Under the pieces are notes generated by a model, which saw only the letters and a list, made by a program, of their open reading frames with translations, ran no database searches and was not told the DNA's origin. Shown piece by piece: positions 1-9,694 of a DNA stretch of 64,000 bases; the stretch's first letter is position 1, and the number at the start of each line of letters is the position of its first letter. The DNA comes from Alphaproteobacteria bacterium (GTDB taxonomy: Bacteria; Pseudomonadota; Alphaproteobacteria; UBA6615): positions 36,722-100,721 of the forward strand of contig PBWR01000023.1 in assembly GCA_002727315.1 (NCBI GenBank), written 5' to 3'. Made by a program: the position numbers and the translations under genes.

Positions 1-1
1 G

Positions 2-2281
2 AGCCATCCCCAGTTCGGTCTGCGCCAGCTCCTGCTGCGGCTCGGGGCTGAGCGGGCCGGGGTGCGTGAATGGCCGGGCGCACACGAGCCGGGCACGGCC
101 GGGCCCGCGCGTATGCGTCTGGTCTCGGAAGCAATGCGTCCGGCGGCCACAACTGAAGCCTGGCGTGGTGAGCGGGGCAGCATAGGGGCGGAAGCTCTTG
201 CCGGCGTTCGGCGGATCGACGCGTGCGAGCCGCACGAGGAGGCTGGGGCCGTCGCCCTTGTGCTGCGTGAGGTGCTGGAGACGCCGGGGCGCACCGGGGC
301 CCTGGTCACCCCGGACCGGGCGTTGGCGCGCCGGGTTGCTTCGATCCTCGGGCGTTGGGGCGTCGACATCGATGACAGTGCGGGCACACCGCTGGCGGAT
401 ACACCGACGGGGATCTTCCTGCGCCTCGTCGTTGCACTGGTACATGAGGGAGCAGCACCGGTGCCCTTGCTGGCAGCGCTCAAGCATCCCCTGGCGTCGG
501 GCGGGCAGGCGACGGTCGCGTTTCGCGCAAGGGTCCGGGACCTTGAGCGTGTGATTCTGCGTGGACCCCGGCCGGCAAGGGGTTTTGAAGGCCTGCGCCG
601 CACCGCCGAGCGCACGGCCTACCGGGCCGCCAAACATGGCTGGACGGGCCCGCAGGATCTGGAAAAACTCCCCGATATTCTGGTCATGATAGACGGGTTG
701 GCCGGGATCGCAGCACCCATGACGGAGGTAATGGACCAGGCCAATGCCGATCTATCGGATATTGTTCAGGCCCACATTGGCTTGTGTGAAGCGCTGGCGG
801 CGAGCGCGGAGGAAACCGGTGCCACCCGATTGTGGGCCGGAGAGGCGGGCGAGGCGCTCGCCACGTTCGTCGCGGAACTGCTGGAAGCAGGTCCCGCCCT
901 CGGGCCGGTGCCACCGGGCCGTTATGCGGCGCTGTTCGATGCATTGCTGGCGGGCCGGGTCGTACGTCCGCGATTCGGCGCACATCCCAGATTGTCGATC
1001 CTGGGACCGCTCGAGGCGCGGCTGCAGCATTTCGACGTGGTGGTTCTCGGCGGCCTGAACGAGGGAAGCTGGCCTCCCGAGGCCGACGTCGACCCCTGGA
1101 TGGGCCGGACCATGCGCAGCGATTTCGGCCTGCCGTCGCCTGAACGCAGGATCGGCCTGAGCGCGCATGATTTTGCCCAGGCCTTTTGTGCCGAGCGGGT
1201 CGTCCTCTCCCGCTCCGAACGGGTCGATGGCGCCCCGAACATGCCGTCGCGCTGGCTGACACGTCTCGATGTCGCTGCCGACGCGCTCGGGCTGAAGGCC
1301 GCGCGCGAGGATGAACAGCAGGCGCGAAGCTATCTCCATTGGTGGCGGGCACTCGACGGGCCGCGCCTGGACCAGGTGACGGATGGCAAGGCGGTACGGC
1401 CCCGGCCGGCACCGCCGGTGTCCGCGCGTCCTCGTCAACTTTCGGTCACCCAGATCGAGACCTGGATGCGTGACCCCTATGCGATCTATGCCCGGGAAAT
1501 CCTGAAACTCAGGGCGCTGCCACCCCTCGATCAGAATGCCGATGCAGCGATCTACGGGCAATTGATTCACGGCGTGCTCGACGGTTTCCTGGCGGAATCC
1601 GCCGTGGGGCCGTTGCCGGCGGACGCGCGCGAGCGTTTGATCACGCGCGGCACGGAGGCGCTTTCGCCCTATCGTAGCCTGCCGTCGGTCTGGACCTTCT
1701 GGTGGCCGCGCTTCGAGCGGATCGCCGACTGGTTCCTGTCTGTCGAGACGTTGCGACGGGCCAGCCTGAAGAGAACCCATACCGAGATTACCGGTTCTCT
1801 GACATTCGACGCGCCGGCCGGTCCCTTCCGCCTGTCCGCCCGGGCCGACCGGATCGATGAACTTGTCGATGGCGGCCTGGCGGTCATCGACTTAAAGACC
1901 GGGGCGCCACCGTCCAAGCGCGAGGTGATGGCGGGATTTGCCCCGCAATTGCCCCTGGAGGCGGTGATCGTCGGCGCCGGCGGCTTTGCCGATGTACCGG
2001 CCGGAGAGGTTAGCGAGCTGGCATTCTGGCGCCTGTCGGGCGGCCGTGACCCTGGCCAGGTGCGCGACGCGGCCGATGATCCAGCAGCGGTGGCCGCCGA
2101 GGCCTATGCGGGCCTGAAGGCGCTCGTGGCCCGGTTTGACGATCCGGCGACCGTCTATGAAGCCCGGCCCCGCCCCGACCGGGCTCCCGTGTACTCCGAC
2201 TATGAACATCTGGCCCGCGTGCGCGAATGGTCGAGCGGCGGCGATCCGGGCGGTGAGACCGACGGCGGAGGTGATGCATGA
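2..2281 (+). CDS. addB: AddB subunit of the AddAB helicase-nuclease, 5' end outside window
   Basis: AddB partners AddA in the cytoplasmic AddAB complex, which processes double-strand breaks for RecA recombination (RecBCD counterpart). The frame is open back to base 2, and residues upstream of the track's GTG (HPQFGLRQLLLRLG) still read like AddB, so the start lies outside the window and about 760 codons are present. The C-terminal RecB-like nuclease is visible: RADRIDEL, then VIDLKTG and QLPLEA, the PD-(D/E)XK core. The helicase-like middle includes VVLGGLNEGSWPP. No cysteines flank the nuclease domain, so the Fe-S staple of Firmicute AddB is absent, as is usual for the alphaproteobacterial type. 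The stop overlaps the addA start by 4 nt (ATGA), implying coupled translation. Confidence 0.93.
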   Translation, partial: SHPQFGLRQLLLRLGAERAGVREWPGAHEPGTAGPARMRLVSEAMRPAATTEAWRGERGSIGAEALAGVRRIDACEPHEEAGAVALVLREVLETPGRTGALVTPDRALARRVASILGRWGVDIDDSAGTPLADTPTGIFLRLVVALVHEGAAPVPLLAALKHPLASGGQATVAFRARVRDLERVILRGPRPARGFEGLRRTAERTAYRAAKHGWTGPQDLEKLPDILVMIDGLAGIAAPMTEVMDQANADLSDIVQAHIGLCEALAASAEETGATRLWAGEAGEALATFVAELLEAGPALGPVPPGRYAALFDALLAGRVVRPRFGAHPRLSILGPLEARLQHFDVVVLGGLNEGSWPPEADVDPWMGRTMRSDFGLPSPERRIGLSAHDFAQAFCAERVVLSRSERVDGAPNMPSRWLTRLDVAADALGLKAAREDEQQARSYLHWWRALDGPRLDQVTDGKAVRPRPAPPVSARPRQLSVTQIETWMRDPYAIYAREILKLRALPPLDQNADAAIYGQLIHGVLDGFLAESAVGPLPADARERLITRGTEALSPYRSLPSVWTFWWPRFERIADWFLSVETLRRASLKRTHTEITGSLTFDAPAGPFRLSARADRIDELVDGGLAVIDLKTGAPPSKREVMAGFAPQLPLEAVIVGAGGFADVPAGEVSELAFWRLSGGRDPGQVRDAADDPAAVAAEAYAGLKALVARFDDPATVYEARPRPDRAPVYSDYEHLARVREWSSGGDPGGETDGGGDA

Positions 2282-5200
2282 GCCTCACCGATTTCAATCC
2301 CGCACAGCTCGACCGTGTCATCCAGCGCCAGCGGCTGGGCGCAGATGCCGGCGCGAATGCTTGGGTGTCCGCATCGGCGGGCGCGGGCAAGACCCGGGTC
2401 CTGCGAGATCGGGTGTTGCGTCTTCTGCTGGCCGGGGTCCCGCCCCAGCGTGTGCTGTGCCTGACCTTCACCAAGGCCGCCGCCGCCGAGATGTCCCGCC
2501 GGATCAATGCCGAGCTCGGGGCCTGGACTGTTTCGGATGATGCCGAATTGCCGGCGCAGCTCTCCGATCTATTGGGCCGCGATGCGACCGACGACGAACG
2601 GCTGCGCGCGCGCCAATTGTTCGCTCGGGTCCTCGATACACCCGGCGGCATGAAGATCATGACCATTCATGCGTTCTGCCAGTCGGTGTTGCGCCGGTTC
2701 CCCCTGGAAGCGGGCGTGGTGCCCCATTTCCGGGTCATGGAGGAACGCGACTCCAGCGAGATGATGGACGAGGCCCAGGCCGAACTTCTCGCGAGCGCCC
2801 ATCTGGGAGGCGGCGAGCTCAGCGCCGCGGCCGCAACGGTGGCGCGCCGGGTGCATGAAACCCGGTTCCCGGAGCTGCTGAACGAGATAGCCCGCGCGCG
2901 CGCGGCGTTCGCGGAGTTCCTGCAGCGATCGGGTGGAATCGAAGGTGCATGGGACCGGATGGCAGACCGCCTGGGGGTGGTGTTGGGGACAGACACCGAC
3001 GACATTCTGGCCGATGCCTGTGACGACACGGCGTTCGATGATGCCGGTCTGCGGCAGGCCGTCGCCGGGCTGGCGGCGGGCTCCGCCGCCGATCAGGCGC
3101 GTGCCGCGGAAATCGGTGCCTGGCTGGCTGGCGAACCGGCGCAGCGGAAGGCGGTGCTGGATAGCTATGCCGCGGTCTTCCTGACACAGGGCGGGCAGGG
3201 CTCCGTGCGCAAGACCCTGGCGACCAAGCCGGTGCGGGAAGCCGACCCGGCCCTCGAAGATATCCTTGCCCGCGAGGCCGAGCGCCTCGTGGCGCTGCGC
3301 GAGGCTTTGCGGAAGGCCGACCTCTATCAGTCGAACTGCGCGCTTGTGCGCCTGGCGGCGGAGCTGATTGCGCGATACGAGGCCAGGAAGGCGGCGAGCG
3401 GACGTCTCGATTTCGATGACCTGATCGCCCGTACCCGTGCGCTATTGCGCGGCGACGGCGCCGCCGCCTGGGTCCTGTTCAAGCTCGATGGCGGGATCGA
3501 CCATGTCCTGATTGACGAGGCCCAGGACACGAACCCCGAGCAGTGGGACGTGGTCCTGTCCCTGGTGGATGAGTTCTTTGCCGGGATCAGCGCCCGCGAC
3601 GAGTCGGTGGGCGCGGTCGGTTTGCCGGAACGCAGTGTGTTCGCGGTCGGCGATGCAAAACAGTCGATATACAGTTTCCAGGGGGCCGATCCCGCTCGGT
3701 TTGAGCTGGTTCGCCGCCATCTGGAGGCCCGCGCGGACGCAGCGCGGCGGGACTGGAACAATGTGCCGCTGGATTTCTCGTTTCGTTCGGCACGGCCGAT
3801 CCTCGAGGCGGTCGACAAGGTGTTCGAATCGCCCCGGGCCGGCGACGGTGTGGTCGATCCGGATGCACCGGTCCAGCACACGCCGCTGCGTGATGCGGCT
3901 GCGGGCCGTGTCGAGATCTGGCCGCCCGTGGTGGTCGAAAAACTCGCGGAGCCCGAACCCTGGAAGCCGCCGGTCGACCCGGTCATGCGGCCCGGCGCGA
4001 TGGAGCAACTGGCTGAGATGATTGCCGGGCAAACGGCCGACTGGCTGGCGCAGGGAGAGATCCTAGAAAGCAAGGGGCGGCCGATCGAGGCGGAGGACAT
4101 CATGGTCCTGGTGCGTCAGCGCGGCGCCTTCGTGGAGGCTCTGGTGCGCGCATTCAAGGCGCACAACGTGCCGGTGGCGGGTGTCGACCGGATGGTGCTC
4201 AGCGAGCAGATGGCGGTGATGGACCTGCTGGCACTGGGGGAATTCCTGTTGCTGCCGGAAGACGACCTCACCCTTGCGACCGTCCTCAAGAGCCCGCTGG
4301 TCGGGTTCGACGAGGAGACGCTGTTTGCCCTTTCTCATGATCGTGGGGAGCAAACGCTGTGGCAGGCGCTGGCCGGACGGCGGGAGGAGAACGAGATCTT
4401 TGCCCATGCGCACGGCCATCTCTCGGATCTGCTGGGCCGGGTCGATTACGAGCGGCCCTATGAACTCTATGCCGGTCTTCTGGCGGGCGGCGGGCGGGAG
4501 CGACTGTTTGCCCGCCTCGGCCCGGATGCGGCGGACCCGATCGACGAGTTCCTGTCCCTCGCGCTCTCTTATGAACGCGGCCATGCACCGACCCTGCAGG
4601 GCTTCCTGCATTGGGTCGCCGCCGGCCAGGCGGAAGTGAAACGCGATCTGGACCAGACCGGCGGTGCGGTACGCGTGATGACCGTGCATGGGGCCAAGGG
4701 GCTGGAGGCGCCCATCGTCTTCCTGCCGGACACGACGCGCCTGCCGCGGCACCTGCCCAATATCCTGTGGGATGAGGATGATCAGGGTCCGTATTTCATC
4801 TGGTTGCCGCACGCCGAGGATGCGGACGCCACGACCGGTGAACTTCGCGAGACGGTTCGGGCGCGGCGCGACCAGGAATATCGGCGGCTTCTGTATGTCG
4901 CGATGACGCGTGCGGAAGAGCGCCTGTATGTTTGCGGCTGGAACGAACCCGCCGAGGGGTCCTGGTACAATCTTGTCCGCCCGGCGCTGGAGATGATCGG
5001 GCGCCCGGTCGACGCCGCCGCGTTCGGCGCGCTGGGGGGCGAAGTGGAACCGGTCCTGCGTCTGTCGGTCGATCAGCGCGGACCTGTCTCCCCGGTGACC
5101 GCGACCGGGGATCCGGAGCTGCTGGCCATGCCTGCCTGGATTTCGCAGTCGGTGCCGCCGGAACCTTCGCCGTCGCGCCCCCTGGTGCCGTCCGATCCCG

Positions 5201-5775
5201 GCGAAGACCCGCCCGTGCGTACACCCGGCGGTCTGCGCGATGACGGCGCACGTTTTCGCCGCGGCAATATCCTGCACCGCCTGTTGCAATGGCTGCCCGA
5301 ATTGCCGGTCGGCACACGCCGGGACGCCGCGGCGCGATATCTGGCCCGCCCGGGCCTGGCCCTTGAAGAGACGGCGCAGGCGGATCTCCTGGAGGAGATC
5401 ATGGTGGTGCTCGAGGCCGAGGCCTTTGCCGGCCTGTTCGGGCCGCAGAGCATCTCGGAGGTTGCGGTGACCGGCACCGTCCGCGCGGCCGATGGTGCCG
5501 CATTCGTCATTTCGGGCCAGATCGACCGGCTAGTGCTGTCCGACGGCGAGGTGGCGATCGTCGACTACAAGTCCAACCGCCCGCCCCCGGACGCCGCGCA
5601 GGACGTGGCACCCGTCTATCTGCGTCAAATGGCAGCATACCGGCACCTGATCGCCCAGGCCTGGCCGGATCGCGTGGTCCGTGCCTATCTGCTGTGGACC
5701 GATGCGCCGCGGCTGATGGAGCTTTCCGCCGATCTGCTCGATCGCCACGCGCCGTCCGGCCGCACGTCGGTGTGA
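2278..5775 (+). CDS. addA: AddA helicase-nuclease subunit
   Basis: AddA is the UvrD-type 3'-5' helicase and nuclease subunit of AddAB. All superfamily 1 motifs are in order: Walker A SASAGAGKT (about residues 31-39), DEAQDT (about 413), GDAKQSIYSFQGADP (about 458), VMTVHGAKGLEAP (about 800) and VAMTRAEERLYVCG. A C-terminal RecB-family nuclease has GQIDRL and IVDYKSN (about 1080-1100). The 1165-residue length is normal for alphaproteobacterial AddA. ATG overlaps the addB stop by 4 nt. Overlapping translation with addB suggests equal production of the two subunits. trxA follows after 110 nt. Confidence 0.97.
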   Translation: MSLTDFNPAQLDRVIQRQRLGADAGANAWVSASAGAGKTRVLRDRVLRLLLAGVPPQRVLCLTFTKAAAAEMSRRINAELGAWTVSDDAELPAQLSDLLGRDATDDERLRARQLFARVLDTPGGMKIMTIHAFCQSVLRRFPLEAGVVPHFRVMEERDSSEMMDEAQAELLASAHLGGGELSAAAATVARRVHETRFPELLNEIARARAAFAEFLQRSGGIEGAWDRMADRLGVVLGTDTDDILADACDDTAFDDAGLRQAVAGLAAGSAADQARAAEIGAWLAGEPAQRKAVLDSYAAVFLTQGGQGSVRKTLATKPVREADPALEDILAREAERLVALREALRKADLYQSNCALVRLAAELIARYEARKAASGRLDFDDLIARTRALLRGDGAAAWVLFKLDGGIDHVLIDEAQDTNPEQWDVVLSLVDEFFAGISARDESVGAVGLPERSVFAVGDAKQSIYSFQGADPARFELVRRHLEARADAARRDWNNVPLDFSFRSARPILEAVDKVFESPRAGDGVVDPDAPVQHTPLRDAAAGRVEIWPPVVVEKLAEPEPWKPPVDPVMRPGAMEQLAEMIAGQTADWLAQGEILESKGRPIEAEDIMVLVRQRGAFVEALVRAFKAHNVPVAGVDRMVLSEQMAVMDLLALGEFLLLPEDDLTLATVLKSPLVGFDEETLFALSHDRGEQTLWQALAGRREENEIFAHAHGHLSDLLGRVDYERPYELYAGLLAGGGRERLFARLGPDAADPIDEFLSLALSYERGHAPTLQGFLHWVAAGQAEVKRDLDQTGGAVRVMTVHGAKGLEAPIVFLPDTTRLPRHLPNILWDEDDQGPYFIWLPHAEDADATTGELRETVRARRDQEYRRLLYVAMTRAEERLYVCGWNEPAEGSWYNLVRPALEMIGRPVDAAAFGALGGEVEPVLRLSVDQRGPVSPVTATGDPELLAMPAWISQSVPPEPSPSRPLVPSDPGEDPPVRTPGGLRDDGARFRRGNILHRLLQWLPELPVGTRRDAAARYLARPGLALEETAQADLLEEIMVVLEAEAFAGLFGPQSISEVAVTGTVRAADGAAFVISGQIDRLVLSDGEVAIVDYKSNRPPPDAAQDVAPVYLRQMAAYRHLIAQAWPDRVVRAYLLWTDAPRLMELSADLLDRHAPSGRTSV

Positions 5776-5796
5776 ACGGGCGGTGAGGGGCTGTTC

Positions 5797-5825
5797 TTGA
5801 CGATTCGCAAAGCGAAATCTAGTTT
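5797..5825 (+). promoter_or_regulatory. Candidate sigma-70-type promoter for trxA
   Basis: TTGACG, a 17-nt spacer and TAGTTT lie 60 nt upstream of the trxA start, in the gap after addA. The -35 matches the alphaproteobacterial TTGAC preference well, while the -10 is poor. An AAAGGA-like SD follows just before the trxA ATG. Inferred from sequence pattern only. Confidence 0.4.
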
Positions 5826-5885
5826 CGAGCGCAATGATAAACACCCGGGCCGCCGCTGCGCCTGGACTACCGAAAAGGATTAGAT

Positions 5886-6206
5886 ATGCCGTCCAAGCAG
5901 ATTACCGACGATTCCTTTGAGACCGACGTTTTGCAATCGGACAAGCCCGTTCTGGTGGATTTCTGGGCGGAATGGTGTGGTCCCTGCAAGCAGATCGGCC
6001 CGACCCTGGAAGAGCTATCCGACGACAAGGACGGTTCGATCGTGGTTGCCAAGCTCAATATCGACGACAACCCGATGACGCCGTCGAAATACGGTGTGCG
6101 CGGCATCCCCACGCTTCTGCTTTTCAAGGAGGGTCAGGTCGCCTCGATGAAGGTCGGCAGCCTCCCCAAGAGCCAGATTTACGACTGGGTCGATTCCGTC
6201 CTCTAG
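5886..6206 (+). CDS. trxA: Thioredoxin
   Basis: Classical cytoplasmic thioredoxin, a general dithiol reductant that is recharged by thioredoxin reductase. It is 106 residues long with the active site WCGPC (W30, C31, C34), the preceding VDFWAEW strand and the cis-proline segment GIPT (P75), all at standard positions. It sits directly downstream of addAB, an order widely conserved in Alphaproteobacteria. A candidate promoter in the 110-nt gap and a strong terminator right after the stop suggest it can be transcribed alone. Nothing is missing or unusual. Confidence 0.98.
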   Translation: MPSKQITDDSFETDVLQSDKPVLVDFWAEWCGPCKQIGPTLEELSDDKDGSIVVAKLNIDDNPMTPSKYGVRGIPTLLLFKEGQVASMKVGSLPKSQIYDWVDSVL

Positions 6207-6231
6207 GACCGGATATCAGCGTACTTCAAGG

Positions 6232-6259
6232 AACCCTGCCTTCGGGCAGGGTTTTTCTT
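6232..6259 (+). terminator. Rho-independent terminator of trxA
   Basis: AACCCTGCC, loop TTCG, GGCAGGGTT, then a T-rich run (TTTTTCTT). It has a 9-bp GC-rich stem with a stable tetraloop. It begins 26 nt after the trxA stop and lies in the convergent gap with the next gene. On the minus strand there is no T-run, so it is directional. Confidence 0.9.
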
Positions 6260-6266
6260 GTCGCGG

Positions 6267-7343
6267 TCAGGTCGTTGCCCGCTGTTTGCTATAGCGCTCC
6301 AGCAACTGGCGGCCGGTCTCGTCATACATGAACGAAAGCAGCGTGTAGCGCCGGCCCTTGGTCACGTCGGTCGCCTCGTGCAGCAGGTTGCACGAAAAAA
6401 TCGCCGCCTCGCCCGTCGCCGGGCTGTAGCTCGTCATGCCGTACTCCGGGAACCGGAGCTCACCGCCCTCATACTCCTCGGTGTTCAGGTTCAGGGTCAT
6501 GGCAAAGCGCCGGTGCGCCGTGCCGATGGTGCTGTTGTCGCGGTGTGGCCGGAAAAAGCCGCCGACATCGGCGTCGTAGCGCGCGATCTTGAATTCTTCG
6601 ACAAAACGGATCGGGCAGTGAAACGCGAGCTGGATTTCCGGCAGGACGCGCCGCTCGATCCGGCTGCCGATGGCCTCGAGCAAATCCGCATCGACAACAT
6701 GATGGTCGCGCCGGCGCTTGGTCTCGCCGTCGGTGATGTGCACCATCTTGCCTTCTCTCATGCGCAGGGTGCCCGAGGCCTCGTTGCCGCGTTCCTCGAA
6801 CTGCGCGATCAGCCATTTGCAGAAATCCGGTGAAAACACCTCCGGGATGACTAGGACCGGCGGGTGCAGACTGGCCGTTGTCACCACGACGGGGTCCATG
6901 GCCACGATCTCGGCAGCCGCCCGTTCGGCGATCGGCGTGTCGCCGGGGCGCAGGACCGAGCGCACCTTCATGTCGCGGCCGAATATGAATCCCATCAGTT
7001 TGCCGCGGGCGCCGAAGCGGCTCGCGACCTTCTTGTCGGCATCCGAGAGCATAAAGAATTCTGCATCGTTCTCGGTTGCGGTCTTCTGCACCAGCGGGAC
7101 CGGGTCGGCGGTGATGGTAAACAGGTGCGCGCCGGCATTCAGCATGGCGGGGGCGGCACGGAACATGGCCTGAAGCTCCGCCATCGCGCCCGGATCCTTT
7201 TGGGTCGGGTACAGGAGGGCGAACAGGGGACCGCCGCGTGACTTGTCTCTGAGATTGATCACGACGTCGCGCTGGTCGGGAAGGAAGAAGTTGGGGGCCC
7301 GGTCGCCCCGTTCCAGCGTGTCGTCCAGTTTCGGTGTGCTCAT
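6267..7343 (-). CDS. Peroxiredoxin-like domain fused to a 2-oxoglutarate/Fe(II) dioxygenase
   Basis: Two-domain protein of 358 residues. Residues about 1-160 resemble the AhpC/TSA thioredoxin fold (GDRAPNFFLPDQ, LLYPTQKDPGAMAEL), but the peroxidatic cysteine position is alanine, so peroxidase activity is unlikely. Residues about 165-350 form a prolyl-4-hydroxylase-like 2OG-Fe(II) oxygenase: iron ligands in FRPHRDNS (H-x-D, about 265) and CNLLHEATDVTKG (distal His, about 323), then RRYTLLSF with the 2-oxoglutarate Arg. It probably hydroxylates a protein or small molecule, substrate unknown. The only cysteines are in the C-terminal domain. It is the last gene of the leftward run, 84 nt after folC and convergent with trxA. 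No strong SD is seen. Confidence 0.85.
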   Translation of the reverse strand: MSTPKLDDTLERGDRAPNFFLPDQRDVVINLRDKSRGGPLFALLYPTQKDPGAMAELQAMFRAAPAMLNAGAHLFTITADPVPLVQKTATENDAEFFMLSDADKKVASRFGARGKLMGFIFGRDMKVRSVLRPGDTPIAERAAAEIVAMDPVVVTTASLHPPVLVIPEVFSPDFCKWLIAQFEERGNEASGTLRMREGKMVHITDGETKRRRDHHVVDADLLEAIGSRIERRVLPEIQLAFHCPIRFVEEFKIARYDADVGGFFRPHRDNSTIGTAHRRFAMTLNLNTEEYEGGELRFPEYGMTSYSPATGEAAIFSCNLLHEATDVTKGRRYTLLSFMYDETGRQLLERYSKQRATT

Positions 7344-7427
7344 GGTCGTGCCGCTTCGCCTGTTGGGCCGGATCTCGGGGATCCGCGCCCAGAATACGCC
7401 CGGTGCGTTGCCGCTACCAAGGGGTGT

Positions 7428-8744
7428 TTATCCGTTCTCGCGAAGCATGGCACCGACCAGCAGGTGCGATCCGGTGACGAGAACCCGCACGGGCCCGGGT
7501 TCCGTGCCAACCTGCGCCAGCGCGTCTGCGACTGCGGCCATCGGTCGCGCCGCGAGGCCCGCCGCGCGTGCGGCGCGTGCGAGCGCCTCCGCCTGCCGGC
7601 TGCGCGGTGTATCGGGTAATCCGATCGCGCTCGCGGATGTGGCGACGCCAGCGAACGGAGCCAGGAAACCCTCCGTGTCCTTGTCGTCGAGCAGGGTGAA
7701 AATAAGGTGGAGGGACTTCGGATCGGCGGTATTCATCTCCTGGAACGCACGGGCCAGTGCTTCGGCGCCGAGCGGATTGTGGGCGGCGTCGAGCCAGAGC
7801 TCGCCATCGGGCGGAAGCCGGTCGACGAGCGACCCGGCCGTGAGCCGTTGCAGGCGGCCCGGCCAGCTTGTGTTCGCGATGCCGGTCCCGACGGCTTCGG
7901 ATGTGACACCGGCGAGGTCACAAATCTCCAGGCAGGCCGCGGCCAGGGCAGCATTGTCGAACTGGTGCCGGCCGGGCAGGCCGGGCGGCGGCAGGTTCCA
8001 GACGGTCCCGGCGCGTTCGTAACGGCCGCCGCCATCGAGGGCGGGTGTGGCCGACCATTCGATGCCGCAGCGGTAGAGCGGCGCCCCGACGCCCGCGGCA
8101 TAATCGGATATGACGGCTTCCGCGTCGGGTTGCTGCGTAGCCACGATCGAGGGTGTTCCGGATTTCTGTATGGCTGCCTTCTCGCCGGTGATGGCCGCCA
8201 GCGTGTCCCCCAGGAACGCCATATGATCGAAGCCGACCGGCGTGATGACGGTCGCGGCGGGGTGCGCGACCACGTTCGTGGCATCGAAGCGCCCGCCGAG
8301 CCCGGTTTCCAGCACTACCAGGTCGGCCGGCGCGCGGTCCATGGCCAGGAAGGCGGCCGCCGTGGTGATCTCGAACTCGGTGATGGGGTTGCCCGCGTTC
8401 GACCGTTCCACCTCCTCGAACAGGGCGAGCAGGGATTCGTCGGACAGGAGATCACCGGCGATCCGGTAGCGTTCGGCGAAGCGGACCAGGTGCGGGGAGG
8501 TATAGGCGCTCACGCGCTTGCCGGCCTGGGTCAGGGCGGATGTCAGGAAGGCTGCCGTCGATCCCTTGCCGTTCGTCCCCGCGATATGAATGACCGGCGG
8601 CAACCCGTCCTGGGGATTGTCCAGATCGGACAGCAGCCGTCGCATCCGGTCGAGGGACAGGTCGATACGGTCGGGGTGGTATTTGACGAACCGCGACAGG
8701 ATTGCGTCGATGGCAGCGTCGGCCGTGGCGGGATCAGTCCGCAT
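7428..8744 (-). CDS. folC: Bifunctional folylpolyglutamate/dihydrofolate synthase
   Basis: ATP-dependent ligase that adds glutamate to dihydropteroate and to reduced folates. P-loop AGTNGKGST is at residues about 55-63, followed by YTSPHLVRFAERYRI, the Mur-ligase signature ETGLGGRFDATNVV and WLDAAHNPLGAEAL in the C-terminal domain. I chose the ATG at 8744, giving 438 residues, because the 20 residues before it in the open frame (Arg/Pro-rich) are the antisense of the accD tail and look non-coding. This start overlaps the accD stop by 11 nt. The accD-folC order is a common bacterial arrangement. Confidence 0.96.
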   Translation of the reverse strand: MRTDPATADAAIDAILSRFVKYHPDRIDLSLDRMRRLLSDLDNPQDGLPPVIHIAGTNGKGSTAAFLTSALTQAGKRVSAYTSPHLVRFAERYRIAGDLLSDESLLALFEEVERSNAGNPITEFEITTAAAFLAMDRAPADLVVLETGLGGRFDATNVVAHPAATVITPVGFDHMAFLGDTLAAITGEKAAIQKSGTPSIVATQQPDAEAVISDYAAGVGAPLYRCGIEWSATPALDGGGRYERAGTVWNLPPPGLPGRHQFDNAALAAACLEICDLAGVTSEAVGTGIANTSWPGRLQRLTAGSLVDRLPPDGELWLDAAHNPLGAEALARAFQEMNTADPKSLHLIFTLLDDKDTEGFLAPFAGVATSASAIGLPDTPRSRQAEALARAARAAGLAARPMAAVADALAQVGTEPGPVRVLVTGSHLLVGAMLRENG

Positions 8745-9675
8745 CGGCCGGTTGGGCCGTTTCGGGGGCCGGCGTTGCCGCGGGAGCGGGTGTGGCCGTG
8801 CCACCCCGGGTTTCGTCGCGTGTCGATTCGCCGCCGCGCAGCAGGTTCAGGATCTGACCCAGGCGGGCGTGCATTTCTCCGCGCGGCACCACCAGGTCGA
8901 GCATGCCGTGCTCGAGGAGCGATTCGGCAGTCTGGAATCCCTCGGGCAGTTCCTCGCGGATCGTGTTCTGGATGACGCGCTTGCCTGCAAAACCGATCGT
9001 CGCCCCCGGTTCCGCGATCTGAATATCGCCGAGCATGGCGAAGGATGCCGAAACGCCGCCGGTCGTGGGGTCGCTCAGGATGACGATATAGGGCAGTCCG
9101 GCTTCGCGAACCTGCTCGACCGCCAAAACGGTGCGGGGCATCTGGATCAGGCTGAGCATGCCTTCCTGCATGCGCGCGCCACCCGAGGCGGGAATGGCGA
9201 TCAGAGCCGCATTGCGCGCAACGGCTTCCCGCGCGGCCGCCAGCAGCCCTTCGCCGACCGCCTGGCCCATGGAGCCGCCCATAAAGCCGAAATCGAAGGC
9301 CGCGATCACCGCCGGTTGGCCACCGATGGTCCCGTGGCCCACGACGATCGCCTCGTCCTCGCCGGACTTGGCCTGCGCGTCCTTGAGCCGGTCGGTGTAG
9401 CGCCGGCTGTCACGGAACTTGAGCGGGTCAGGCGTCACGGAGGCCAGCACCACACGTTCGAACGCCCCGTCATCCAACAGGAATCTCATCCGGTCCTTCG
9501 CCGACAGACGCAGGTGATGGCCACAGGCGTGGCAGACGTGCAAATTGTCTGCGAGCTCGCGGTGGAACAGCATCTGCTCGCACGAGGGACACTTGTGCCA
9601 GAGATTGTCCGGCACATCCTTCTTGCCAACCAGTGCGCGAATCTTGGGTCGGACGAATTCGTTCAGCCAGCTCAA
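8734..9675 (-). CDS. accD: Acetyl-CoA carboxylase carboxyltransferase subunit beta
   Basis: Beta half of the carboxyltransferase that moves CO2 from carboxybiotin to acetyl-CoA, the first step of fatty acid synthesis. An N-terminal C4 zinc ribbon is visible (Cys 29, 32, 48, 51: CPSC ... CHAC), then the crotonase-like core with GGSMGQAVGEG, ASGGARMQEG and LSDPTTGGVSASFAMLGD. The track start is too far upstream. A TTG at 9675 with GAGGA about 5 nt before it gives a 313-residue protein starting SWLNEFVRPK, the normal N-terminus. A Pro/Ala/Thr-rich tail ends the protein. It lies 19 nt after trpA. Confidence 0.96.
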   Translation of the reverse strand: MSWLNEFVRPKIRALVGKKDVPDNLWHKCPSCEQMLFHRELADNLHVCHACGHHLRLSAKDRMRFLLDDGAFERVVLASVTPDPLKFRDSRRYTDRLKDAQAKSGEDEAIVVGHGTIGGQPAVIAAFDFGFMGGSMGQAVGEGLLAAAREAVARNAALIAIPASGGARMQEGMLSLIQMPRTVLAVEQVREAGLPYIVILSDPTTGGVSASFAMLGDIQIAEPGATIGFAGKRVIQNTIREELPEGFQTAESLLEHGMLDLVVPRGEMHARLGQILNLLRGGESTRDETRGGTATPAPAATPAPETAQPADAD

Positions 9676-9694
9676 GTGATCCTCACCTGTATTT

